This document shows positions 57,196 to 64,000 of a stretch of 64,000 nt of DNA, one piece after another (position 1 is the first letter of the stretch; every line of letters starts with the position of its first letter). The notes beneath the pieces are model-generated. The model was not told where the DNA came from, made no database searches, and was given only the letters and a program-made list of their open reading frames with translations. The stretch spans positions 1 to 64,000 of the forward strand of contig CATKHT010000130.1 in NCBI GenBank assembly GCA_949752745.1. The letters run 5' to 3'. Position numbers and translations under genes: made by a program. The stretch comes from Protula sp. h YS-2021. Its lineage: Eukaryota > Annelida > Polychaeta > Sabellida > Serpulidae.

Positions 57196-57847
57196 CTTGG
57201 CTGCGAATGGCTAAGTGACTTGGTTCTTGTTCATACGCCACCTTATCAACATATACGTAATGTGTATCTTTTGGTAAAATGCCTGTACGAATACGTAGTT
57301 GATCATTTGTCTTCGGCTTCAAATCAATGAATAAATAGCCGTGAGGTTTGCTAGTAGCATCTTGATAGGCTTCTATGAGAAATTGAGATTTTCCAGGATA
57401 CATTTGTCGCGCTTATGTACTTATTTGTTGACTGTCTCTAGGATTTTTAAACAGAATGATGTAATGTGTATTCAAACTAATATTACGCATTTCTCTACCA
57501 TGATGAAACAAATTATGCACAATAAAAATAATGCTTAGATTTTGATGACTGCTGCCAACACTAAATAGACGTGTCATGCGTTCATCACTATGACATTTGG
57601 TCATTAAGTCATCAATGATGAGTAAGTTTGGTTTTTTCGGGTTAAAACGCTCTTCAATGTTATCTGGAATGCCTTGGTAAAATTCCACACCTTTCATTCC
57701 CTTATACAAAGGCTGATCTGCTGCATAGAGCCATAAAATGGTTTTTGGAGAGGGTTTAATTAACTTTTGTTCTAGAATTTCTCTAACTAGAGAAGTTTTA
57801 CCACTGCCTGTAGGTCCAGAGACCAAACACGTGAATGGATGCTTCAT
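57188..57847 (-). pseudogene. Genome-packaging ATPase, with in-frame stop
   Basis: ATG at 57847. Walker A SGPTGSGKTS at about 9-18, Walker B NLLIIDDLM at about 74-82, and a sensor-like SIIFIVHNLFHH. A TAA at 57415-57413 (codon 145) ends the first frame; the same frame continues from codon 146 to TAA at 57190-57188 with the expected C-terminal segment (KPHGYLFIDLKPKTNDQLRI). Full length (about 219 codons) fits the FtsK/HerA-type packaging ATPase of the group. ATG overlaps the end of the integrase extension. Confidence 0.88.
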
Positions 57848-58191
57848 TTTCGAATATCTGTTTCTTTCACCCAACTGTTAAACTTCTTTGGCCAACCTAA
57901 CCACTTCACAAATAATTCTTTAACACCTCGTCTTTTTCGTGTTTTCAAGACCTTTTCAATTCTGTAGACTGATTCAATATCTTTTGTCACTTTCTGCAGT
58001 TCTGCTTCATAAAAATGTCCGTCAATATCTTCATCCAAAAAGTCTTTCACACGATACAAGTGTATTCCTTGCTTCTTACAACGATGTGTGATAATGAACA
58101 CTTCTTGCGTCCACTTTATATGATAATCCCGTTGAAATACATATTTCATGTGAGAAATGCAAACCTGATCACCAATTTTAAATTTGTAGGG
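57844..58191 (-). CDS. Integrase C-terminal extension with chromodomain (-1 frame)
   Basis: 115 codons in the -1 frame relative to integrase, from 58191 to TGA at 57846-57844. Contains an SH3-like FKIGDQVCISHMK region, DGHFYEAELQKV, and a chromodomain (YRIEKVLKTRKRRG, FVKWLGWPKKFNSWV). There is no good own start (the open frame reaches 58236 without a clear ATG context), so it is normally made as part of integrase. The aromatic cage would guide integration to methylated histone tails. Confidence 0.85.
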   Translation of the reverse strand, partial: PYKFKIGDQVCISHMKYVFQRDYHIKWTQEVFIITHRCKKQGIHLYRVKDFLDEDIDGHFYEAELQKVTKDIESVYRIEKVLKTRKRRGVKELFVKWLGWPKKFNSWVKETDIRK

Positions 58192-58934
58192 TTTTTTCTT
58201 TTTAATTTCAATTTGTCTACATACATATACTTCCACACTTTCGATTCTATGTCTTTACGAATATCTGCAGGAGCATACTTATTAGGGAGGGAGCCATGAG
58301 GTCTATGGTTATAATTATACACTAAGTCTGGAAGGATGTCCATATATCGATACGTTTGATTATGAAGGAAATATCGATACATCATTCCCTTTAGAGTACG
58401 AATGATTCTCTCAGCAAAGTTAGCTTTGGTTTCATTCTTTGTCGTATAGGCATGTATTCCCTCCTTCAAAAATGCTTTTACCCATCTGTTTTTAAATTCA
58501 GTTCCTTTATCCGACCTTAGAGTTCGTGGTCTTCGTTGTGTTTCGTGAAAAATCTTTTGAAAGGCTTCTATGACGCTGGTATGTGATTTATTAGGCATTG
58601 GCTGCACCCACAAATATTTGGAAAACACATCAATGACAACTAATAAAAAGTGGGTGTCATCATTATAGGAAGCTATGTTTCCCATGTCAGCTAAATCAAT
58701 ATCCCACATGTCATCAATTCCACGTGTAATGACACGTTGTCTTTTAAACCTGTATTTTACAGGTTGTAGTAAACTGAAGGCATCTTGATCCTGTAACCAT
58801 TTCTTCACTTGTGAATGAGTGACTGGTTGATCATGTTTTTTTAATATATGATAAAGTTTATAAGGACCAGCAAATGCCCCGGGTTGACCAGGTTTAAAGT
58901 AAATATTGGTTAAGTAGTCTTTCCACGTCGACAT
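58146..58934 (-). CDS. Retroviral-type (rve) DDE integrase
   Basis: 262 codons from ATG at 58934. An N-terminal GAFAGPYKLYHIL helix region precedes the rve core: D80 (WDIDLADM), D142 (LRSDKGTEF), E175 (NFAERIIRTLKG), plus VYNYNHRPHGSLPNKYAPADI after the core. The zero frame ends at 58148-58146 with an unrelated tail, while the family's C-terminal part lies in the -1 frame. A canonical slippery heptamer A-AAA-AAC is present at 58197-58191. Confidence 0.92.
   Translation of the reverse strand: MSTWKDYLTNIYFKPGQPGAFAGPYKLYHILKKHDQPVTHSQVKKWLQDQDAFSLLQPVKYRFKRQRVITRGIDDMWDIDLADMGNIASYNDDTHFLLVVIDVFSKYLWVQPMPNKSHTSVIEAFQKIFHETQRRPRTLRSDKGTEFKNRWVKAFLKEGIHAYTTKNETKANFAERIIRTLKGMMYRYFLHNQTYRYMDILPDLVYNYNHRPHGSLPNKYAPADIRKDIESKVWKYMYVDKLKLKRKNPTNLKLVIRFAFLT
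58191..58197 (-). promoter_or_regulatory. Candidate -1 ribosomal slippery site in integrase
   Basis: Minus strand reads A AAA AAC with the zero-frame codons AGA-AAA-AAC, i.e. X XXY YYZ in register, exactly where the coding signal moves to the -1 frame. The zero frame stops 15 codons later. An A6 run is also a common indel site, so mutation or assembly error is an equal alternative. Confidence 0.45.
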
Positions 58935-59065
58935 GTTAACACTAAAAGATCAACACTTGTTAAAATATCTTGCATTTTATTTTATCAACACATCTTGCAT
59001 TTTATCAACACATCTTAAATTTTATCAACATATCTTAAATTTTATAAAAGCTCAATCAACATATC
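58935..59065 (-). repeat. AT-rich 20-bp repeats between integrase and the 110-aa gene
   Basis: About four copies of TATCAACACATCTT(G/A)(C/A)ATTTTA at 58978-59040, then TTTTATAAAAG. Minus-strand AATAAA/ATAAAATAAAA motifs and a TATA-like sequence lie here, so the region may end one transcript and start the integrase transcript. Confidence 0.55.
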
Positions 59066-59398
59066 TTACAAATCAAGTATTGATACAATGGTGTGAATAA
59101 TTGGAGTCCATTGATCTTCAATGAACATTAACCAACAACTTAATTCATCAAATGTGATAGCATCTACACCATATTTTTCACAGCGTTGATTTGCATTATC
59201 TAACACTTTATCTAAATGAATGTAATATTTAGCTTCATTCCAATATGTATAGACACATGCAGAATGACAAGTATGTTCTGAACACTCTTCATTTTGACAA
59301 GCAGGACATACTAAACATGCAAACTTTTTTACAGCTAATAACATTTCTTCACAATATGTCTTTTGCACAATATATTGTCTCAATGTAATGTCTGTCAT
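59066..59398 (-). CDS. Small Cys-cluster protein, unknown
   Basis: 110 residues from ATG at 59398, overlapping the previous stop (TAATG). Cys cluster C28, C31, C34, C39, C44, C48 with His42 and His45 (CLVCPACQNEECSEHTCHSAC is 21 residues at 28-48) suggests a zinc-binding knuckle. The rest is helical with WLMFIEDQWTPIIHTIV at the end. No family recognised. Confidence 0.7.
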   Translation of the reverse strand: MTDITLRQYIVQKTYCEEMLLAVKKFACLVCPACQNEECSEHTCHSACVYTYWNEAKYYIHLDKVLDNANQRCEKYGVDAITFDELSCWLMFIEDQWTPIIHTIVSILDL

Positions 59399-59685
59399 TA
59401 TACTGCAATGTAGATTAACCACTCTCTCACTTCATCAAACAGTCTTGGATCAAATCGAGCGAAGTGATATGCTGCTTCCACATCAAACTCCTCAGCTCCG
59501 TCAATGTTTGAAAACATACACTCTTTGATGAAATCCTCACGTAAGTTTGGTACACTTAACGTGGAATGCGCAAGTTCCCAATAAATGTCAAAGTGTTGCA
59601 GTTGTTGTTGAATAGATCCAAAACGCGCCAGTTCACTTATCATGTAGTCCACATACTTGTCCTTGAAACACGTTTCTACATCCAT
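59398..59685 (-). CDS. Small acidic protein, unknown
   Basis: 95 residues from ATG at 59685, with TATATGG about 15-20 nt upstream. Helical and acidic (DGAEEFDVEAAYHFARFDPR). Translationally tied to the next gene by a TAATG overlap. No recognised motif. Confidence 0.65.
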   Translation of the reverse strand: MDVETCFKDKYVDYMISELARFGSIQQQLQHFDIYWELAHSTLSVPNLREDFIKECMFSNIDGAEEFDVEAAYHFARFDPRLFDEVREWLIYIAV

Positions 59686-59749
59686 CTTTCACATATCCAT
59701 ATAACACGTCTGCACACTTTGACGGTTGGCAAACAAATGACTCTCAGTC

Positions 59750-60370
59750 TTACTCCGCAGAAACAGTTAGTGAGCCGCACTTGTTGCAGAAGTTGTCTGG
59801 TTCACACAACTTGCAATTGTACTTGTGGCAGTGACAATCATAATCCTCAGCATATCCGTAAGCACCACAATATTCACAGGTAAGTCCAAGTTGATTTTGC
59901 ACATCCATATTCTCCAATTGAACTTCAGCCAGTCTTTTCTTAGATAACTTTGACACTTTCATCCGATTGTCCTTTTGTAGCTTGATAGGAGTTTTCTTAC
60001 CATGACATTCCGTGCATGGCAATAAGGTTAAGTTAATGTTATCCATCTCCTGAAGCAATGTCTCCCATTCACCATCATTCATGTTGATGTAAAACTTGTA
60101 TTCTTTCCCGTCAAACAGTGATGCTTGCACAAAACTCACATAGCGCATGTCCAAGTATGAAATGACTTCAAGCCATTTCGTTTGCGTTAAGTACAGTTTG
60201 AAGCCAATGTCACGTAATCTTGGTAAGTTCAGACACACAATCTTCCACAAGGATGGTGATAAAGCAAGCCATCTCTCTCCACGTTTGATTCGAATAAATA
60301 ATCCAAATTGTCCATGCTCCACAGTAATTGTTAAGTTTGCACTAATTTTAAAGCTGCTTGTCTTCTCCAT
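59750..60370 (-). CDS. PC4-like protein with C-terminal zinc-binding region
   Basis: 206 residues from ATG at 60370 (the frame opens further upstream at non-ATG codons). Residues 12-110 carry two PC4-style folds: LTITVEHGQFGLFIRIKRG, WLALSPSLWKIV; then YVSFVQASL, YKFYINMNDGEWETLLQEM. A basic linker and Cys/His-rich tail follow (C165, C168, C179, C181, C186, C189, C195, C198). TATAAAAG at 60418-60411 lies 41 nt upstream. Probably a nucleic-acid-binding regulator related to the rightward PC4-like cluster. Confidence 0.65.
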   Translation of the reverse strand: MEKTSSFKISANLTITVEHGQFGLFIRIKRGERWLALSPSLWKIVCLNLPRLRDIGFKLYLTQTKWLEVISYLDMRYVSFVQASLFDGKEYKFYINMNDGEWETLLQEMDNINLTLLPCTECHGKKTPIKLQKDNRMKVSKLSKKRLAEVQLENMDVQNQLGLTCEYCGAYGYAEDYDCHCHKYNCKLCEPDNFCNKCGSLTVSAE

Positions 60371-60410
60371 GGCTGCGCGTCGAATGATGACTGCACTTGA
60401 CACCTCACTC

Positions 60411-60418
60411 CTTTTATA
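60411..60418 (-). promoter_or_regulatory. TATA box of the 206-aa gene
   Basis: TATAAAAG in the context CATATAAAAGGAGTG, 41 nt upstream of ATG 60370 and just past the stop of the 354-aa gene. Confidence 0.6.
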
Positions 60419-60424
60419 TGGACA

Positions 60425-61489
60425 TTACATGTATGTTTTCATGAGATGTTTGCAAAATCGCGGAGTGATCTCGTTGAAACCATCCAGAAAGGCTGTTGGT
60501 AAACCGTCTGTTAGAGATTGTCTCATGACGATCACTAAAAAATCTCCTCGTTTGCGACTTCCAATTATCCATTGGAAGAGCATTGACATGGTGAAATATC
60601 CTTTTTCATAGAGGTAGGCCATCATCTCGTACACCTTAATACGTTCTTCAAGGTACTTGAAGCCATGTAGCATAACCTTTGCACATTTGGAATCGCGATC
60701 CTCGTCAACACACTTTGGCGCCGGTAGACATAATGTCTTAAAAAGTTCCTCATGAAGACTTCTAATAAGTTGAACGAAACGTCGGGTCATGGCTTCGGAG
60801 AACTGTGGCTCTGACGCGGGAACATGCTCTATGTTTCCTTCTAGCATGTAGATAAGCTGAATGACAGTGTTCACTTCTTCCGTTAGGTATATGTATGTGT
60901 GTTGGTCGAAAAAGCCTTCTTCACATAAGCACCATAAAATGTTGCAATCTATCAGAGGAATCACTGCTTGAAAGTTCCGTTTCAACAGCGTGACGTCTTC
61001 TTCAGTAACAGGAATACTTTTGCTCAATTCGAATTTAGATTGGAGCTGCTTTTCATCGTCGTCGCTGTCGTCATTGTCGTTATTGTCGTCATTGTCGTCA
61101 TCGTCGTCGTCACCGTCGTCATCGCTTGACATGACCACTTCTTCCTCCTCAAGATGCTCTAGATGAGCCTGTAACTTTGTACTAAGTGGTTTGGCGCTAC
61201 CATTTACAAGCGCATTGGCAACCCAGAACGGGTAGTCAGATCCCTCGGGATCGGGCATTGCTTGCTGTACTGGCTGTACTTCTTCAGGCCTAGTTTGCTG
61301 TACTGTAGACACGGCTGACGGAGCCCCTAATGCTTCCTCCAAGGCTTTTTCAGCTTCTGTTAGTGTACTTAGGAAGGCAGCAGTCTCCTCTGCAGTTAAA
61401 ACTGCATCTGTAAAAGCCATTGTTTCATTGCTAAAAAGGCTATCAATTTCCATGTTGTTAGCCGTTGCTGCGTTTCGAGACGTCTCCAT
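60425..61489 (-). CDS. Acidic 354-aa protein with possible CARD-like helical regions
   Basis: ATG at 61489 (the frame is open slightly further at a TTG). N-terminal 115 residues are low complexity and Ala/Glu-rich; 122-146 is an almost pure Asp/Asn tract (D, N, S). The C-terminal half has two helical blocks, about 163-220 (LLKRNFQAVIPLIDCNILWC; LTEEVNTVIQLIYMLEG) and 275-340 (IKVYEMMAYLYEKGYFT; DGLPTAFLDGF), whose spacing recalls death-fold (CARD/DED) domains. That fold call is tentative. First leftward gene from the right-end divergent promoter, so probably early. Confidence 0.7.
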   Translation of the reverse strand: METSRNAATANNMEIDSLFSNETMAFTDAVLTAEETAAFLSTLTEAEKALEEALGAPSAVSTVQQTRPEEVQPVQQAMPDPEGSDYPFWVANALVNGSAKPLSTKLQAHLEHLEEEEVVMSSDDDGDDDDDDNDDNNDNDDSDDDEKQLQSKFELSKSIPVTEEDVTLLKRNFQAVIPLIDCNILWCLCEEGFFDQHTYIYLTEEVNTVIQLIYMLEGNIEHVPASEPQFSEAMTRRFVQLIRSLHEELFKTLCLPAPKCVDEDRDSKCAKVMLHGFKYLEERIKVYEMMAYLYEKGYFTMSMLFQWIIGSRKRGDFLVIVMRQSLTDGLPTAFLDGFNEITPRFCKHLMKTYM

Positions 61490-61792
61490 GATGGTTTGGC
61501 AATGCAATGATTAGAGTGGTGTCAACCCGACCTTTTTATACTACTGACAGTGAGCCGTGAGCCAGCGGCGTAAAAAGTAGCTGGGGGGGGGGGGGGGGTC
61601 ACTAGGTAGCTGGGCGGGGGGGGCTCACTAGGTAGCTGGGCGGGGGGGCTTACTAGGTAGCTGGGCGGGGGGGGGGGGGGGGTCCCCACTATATGCAGTC
61701 TGCTTCTGCCTCTGGGGGGGTCCTATATAATAGCAGCCTCGCACTGTGTGCAGTCAGTCTGCTTTTGATCATTGAAGGAGCAACAACAAAAA
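61490..61792. promoter_or_regulatory. Right divergent promoter with G-run repeats
   Basis: Minus-strand TATAAAAAGG at 61540-61531 for the 354-aa gene; plus-strand TATATAA at 61724-61730 for the 308-aa gene. Between are four repeats of CTAGGTAGCTGGGCGGGGGG with G-runs of 7-19. A GCAGTCTGCTT(C/T)TG motif is present twice (61696 and 61755). It mirrors the left-end promoter in design. Confidence 0.75.
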
Positions 61793-62719
61793 ATGCAATA
61801 CAAAGACGAATTCTTTTCGCCAGAGCTTCGGGCTCGATACTACTTATCAGAGAAGGATATAGATCTCTGGGAAGAGATCTATATAGAATACCAAACATTT
61901 CAATTTCGAAAGTGGAGGAATTTTCTCAGGAACAGACCTGAAGAACAGTTCAACCGGTTTGGCAGGGCGGCGGAGGAAGGATACAAGCGCCGGAGGGAGA
62001 GGTTGCTCGACAGGAGCCAGGACCCGCCGCCCTGCGAGGAAGAAAGGCCAGCCAGGACCACAGCAGCGACAACTACGACGGCGGCGACCCCTGTCAAGGC
62101 GACTCCTGCTGAAACCACGACGTCGACGCTGACGACTCTACCGATAGCGATTCCAACGGTAGCTGATGTCACTGTCTTGAAGGTTCCGGCGGAAGAAGTT
62201 GTAGTCAAACGGCGATGTCTTCCTAGCGCCACAGTTACCAAGCCGGAGACAGTGACACCAGCTCCTGAGGAAGATCTAGCAGCCGCTGTCGCCAGTATAA
62301 CGGACCTCACGCAGGTGGACTTCAGCCTTATGCAGTCACCTTCCGATTTGAACCGCACCGTGGAACTGGTTGACTTGAAACTGGAGGATGGCTCTAGCAA
62401 AGAGTCAACACTTCAGGAGGTTGTCGAAATCTTGGATACGGGCAATACAGTGCAGTACTGTGAGTTCTGCCTTTTTGGAATTCCGGCAGGAACTAAAAAT
62501 ATGCGAGTTCACGAACAGGAATGTAAAATAGCCCAAATGCCCGATTATCATTTTTGTGAAGTTTACGGCAATGGTTTCAAGTCAAACAAGTCCACGATAG
62601 CGGCGCATAGGAGGAAGGTCGGCTGTAGGGAGGATGACGGCAGCGGCAGAGGCAGAGGTAGCGGCGGCGCTAGAGGTAGAGGCAGGGGAAGCGGCGGCAG
62701 GGGAAGCGACCACACGTGA
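61793..62719 (+). CDS. 308-aa protein with zinc finger and RG-rich tail
   Basis: ATG at 61793 chosen over an upstream TTG. An N-terminal charged helical part (about 1-85) is followed by a Thr/Ala/Pro-rich linker. Next come a C2HC finger C223-C226-H240-C244 and a second, degenerate one (HFCEVYGNGF...AAHRRKVGC; one Cys replaced by Tyr), then an RG/GS-rich tail (281-308) typical of RNA or DNA binding. Outermost right gene, outward facing. Unknown family. Confidence 0.75.
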   Translation: MQYKDEFFSPELRARYYLSEKDIDLWEEIYIEYQTFQFRKWRNFLRNRPEEQFNRFGRAAEEGYKRRRERLLDRSQDPPPCEEERPARTTAATTTTAATPVKATPAETTTSTLTTLPIAIPTVADVTVLKVPAEEVVVKRRCLPSATVTKPETVTPAPEEDLAAAVASITDLTQVDFSLMQSPSDLNRTVELVDLKLEDGSSKESTLQEVVEILDTGNTVQYCEFCLFGIPAGTKNMRVHEQECKIAQMPDYHFCEVYGNGFKSNKSTIAAHRRKVGCREDDGSGRGRGSGGARGRGRGSGGRGSDHT

Positions 62720-62765
62720 AGCGATGGCGGGGGAAGCAACGGCTGACCGAAAAAAATTCCTCCAC

Positions 62766-62783
62766 GGCTGCTTTTTAGCGGCC
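62766..62783 (+). terminator. Histone-like hairpin after the 308-aa gene (loose match)
   Basis: GGCTGCTTTTTAGCGGCC: 7-bp stem with one G-T pair and a TTTT loop, 46 nt after the stop. One base pair longer than the canonical histone stem-loop, but in the same position relative to stop and TIR as the left-end copy. Confidence 0.45.
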
Positions 62784-62795
62784 TCCCATTATTAC

Positions 62796-62861
62796 GAAAT
62801 GAACGCTCATCGTGTCATGGTGTTAGTATGTATGTGTATGCATGAGAGTGTGGGAAATGCT
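62796..62861 (-). repeat. Right terminal inverted repeat
   Basis: Reverse complement matches 46076-46141 at 63 of 66 positions; ends in GGGAAATGCT. Followed outside by an A-run. Confidence 0.95.
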
Positions 62862-64000
62862 AAAAAAAAGGGGGTCTATAAATCATTGATTTATACCCCC
62901 CATCTGTCCGTCTGACCGTCTGAAAAAGCTAAACAAATTGCTGCCTGGGTTAAAAATACCCTGGCATGAGAAATGAAACGCTAAATCTGTCCGTCTGACC
63001 GTCTGATGTGGTGTTATGTGCGTGAAGAGAGAGATAAAAAAAATTAAAAAATGCTTGTCCGTCTGACCGTCTGAGAAAGCTAAACAAATTGCTGACTGGG
63101 TTAAAAATACCCTGGCATATGAAATAAACGCTAAATCTGTCCGTCTGACCGTTTGAGAAAGCAAAAAGAATTTGCTGTCTGGGTTAAAAATACCTAGGCT
63201 TGAGAAATGAAACGCTAAATCCTTCCGTCTGACCGTTTGCTGTGTTATGTGTGAAGAGAGAGAGTTAAAAAAGCCACTATCTGGGTTAAAAAATACCCAG
63301 GCTTGAGAAATAAAACGCTGAATCGGTTGTGGCTATATATGTGAAGAGAGAGGGAACAAAAAATAAAAAAGACTGCCCGTCTGTCTGATGTGTGTTTGGA
63401 GAATGAGAAAGGTGAATAAAGAAAAGAGTGTATGGAGAGAGAGCTCCCATCTCAATGCTTGTTCGGTTTTAATTGCTTCTACGGCAAGCCATTAGCGAGA
63501 AAGCAAGAAAAAACAAGAAAAAAAATGATTGTCCGTTTGCCCGTCTCCTGTAGGTCTTATATGTGTGGAGAGAGAGATAGAGCAAAAGAAAAAATGAGGG
63601 AAAAAATCATTGTTTGTTTGCCTGACTGTCGTGGATTGACAGAGCAAAAGAAAAAATGTGGATAAAAAAGATGGGCACCGTTCGAGAAAGAATGAAAGAG
63701 AGGCTGCGTTTGCTGACGTAACCGCCGTGGATACGACACTCGTTTAAAAGTGAAAGAGAGAGACTGGGTAAAAAAGAATGGTTAAAGAAAGGAAAACGCT
63801 AAATGAGTCGTGTGTGGTTGGTATATGTAATGAGAGAGAGCGAGAAAATCGAAACAACAAAAAGACTGCCTAGTTGCCGTGTCACGTGTGCATGCGCAGA
63901 GATAGAGCTCTGGGTTAAAAATAGTTTCATTAAGACAGCAATGGCTGCTCAGTTTTAATTGCTTCAACGGCAAGAAACGAGTGAGAAAGCAAAAAAAAAA
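62862..64000. repeat. Right flank: palindrome and degenerate GTCCGTCTGACC repeats
   Basis: 62871-62899 is a near-perfect palindrome (GGGG-TC-TATAAATCA / TGATTTATA-CCCC). From 62904 to about 63400, units with CTGTCCGTCTGACCGTCTGA, CTGGGTTAAAAATACC(C)TGG and GAGAAATGAAACGCTAAAT recur four to five times. Later sequence is rich in GAGAGAGA and AAGAAAAAA. No FkbM exon or intron homology and no gene is seen, so the right junction with the host locus is not reached. Confidence 0.6.

Larger units (their letters stand above)
46076..62861. mobile_element. Polinton/adintovirus-like element (endogenous virus-like), 16.8 kb
   Basis: Bounded by 66-bp terminal inverted repeats beginning AG and ending CT, as usual for Polintons. 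Encodes the full hallmark set: protein-primed PolB, DDE integrase with chromodomain, FtsK/HerA-like packaging ATPase, adenain-type protease, double-jelly-roll major capsid protein, penton-like minor capsid protein and a basic core protein. Coding is nearly continuous, without introns, in two convergent blocks plus an outward gene at each end. At least five reading-frame breaks suggest a mildly decayed copy. It sits in the presumed intron of the third FkbM gene. No clean 6-bp target duplication is seen. Confidence 0.93.

Noticed and set aside
46211..62719. LxCxE retinoblastoma-binding motif in accessory proteins
   Set aside because: Searched the RING, Cys-rich, 95-, 110-, 206-, 308- and 354-aa proteins; only near misses such as LWCLCEE.
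46070..62867. 6-bp target site duplication
   Set aside because: TTTTAA on the left and AAAAAA on the right are not a clean duplication; T/A runs hide the exact ends.

Overview
The window is animal nuclear DNA. It shows spliced genes with GT/AG introns, long (AT)n microsatellites, minisatellites and remnants of several metazoan transposon classes: DIRS-type tyrosine-recombinase retrotransposon, non-LTR LINEs, a Mutator-like transposon, a Tc1 fragment and a Polinton. The mix suits an aquatic invertebrate; I cannot name the species. There is no bacterial-style operon, rRNA or CRISPR array.

Layout. 0-2 kb: two likely 3' exons of an unidentified host gene, split by an intron full of minisatellites. 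2.6-6.5 kb: a dispersed repeat interrupted by a 2.56-kb satellite-filled insertion; an uninterrupted copy lies at 22.1-23.5 kb. 7.7-12.3 kb: a decayed DIRS-like retrotransposon (gag, RT/RNase H, tyrosine recombinase). 13.5-34.4 kb: a segmental duplication. Each copy carries a LINE remnant followed by a two-exon gene for a membrane-anchored FkbM-family methyltransferase, on the minus strand. A Mutator-like deletion derivative sits at 21.0-22.0 kb. 34.4-43.8 kb: AT-rich non-coding DNA, a Tc1 fragment, a 110-bp-type tandem repeat and a CR1/L2-like LINE with an inverted 5' part. 44.2-45.6 kb: exon 1 and part of intron 1 of a third FkbM gene copy, in opposite orientation.

46.08-62.86 kb: the main feature, a 16.8-kb Polinton/adintovirus-like element (an endogenous virus-like mobile element) with 66-bp terminal inverted repeats. 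Rightward genes: a Cys-rich protein, a zinc-finger-repeat protein leading into protein-primed DNA polymerase B, and four small PC4-like genes. Leftward genes: a RING protein at the left end, and from the right a 354-aa acidic protein, a PC4-like zinc protein, two small proteins, integrase plus chromodomain, packaging ATPase, small conserved proteins, penton, core protein, major capsid protein and adenain-type protease. The two coding blocks converge on back-to-back AATAAA signals near 53.0 kb. Divergent promoters packed with G/C-run repeats and TATA boxes lie at both ends. The element shows decay or recoding: frame breaks in PolB and integrase, and in-frame stops in the ATPase and two small genes.

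The most unusual signal is at the 3' ends of the outward or early-type genes. Two of them end in 16-nt hairpins that fit the replication-dependent histone mRNA stem-loop (GGYYCTTYTNAGRRCC type), with shared flanks and correct distance from the stop codon. A looser third one lies at the right end. This suggests S-phase, SLBP-type 3' processing of transcripts of a virus-like element.
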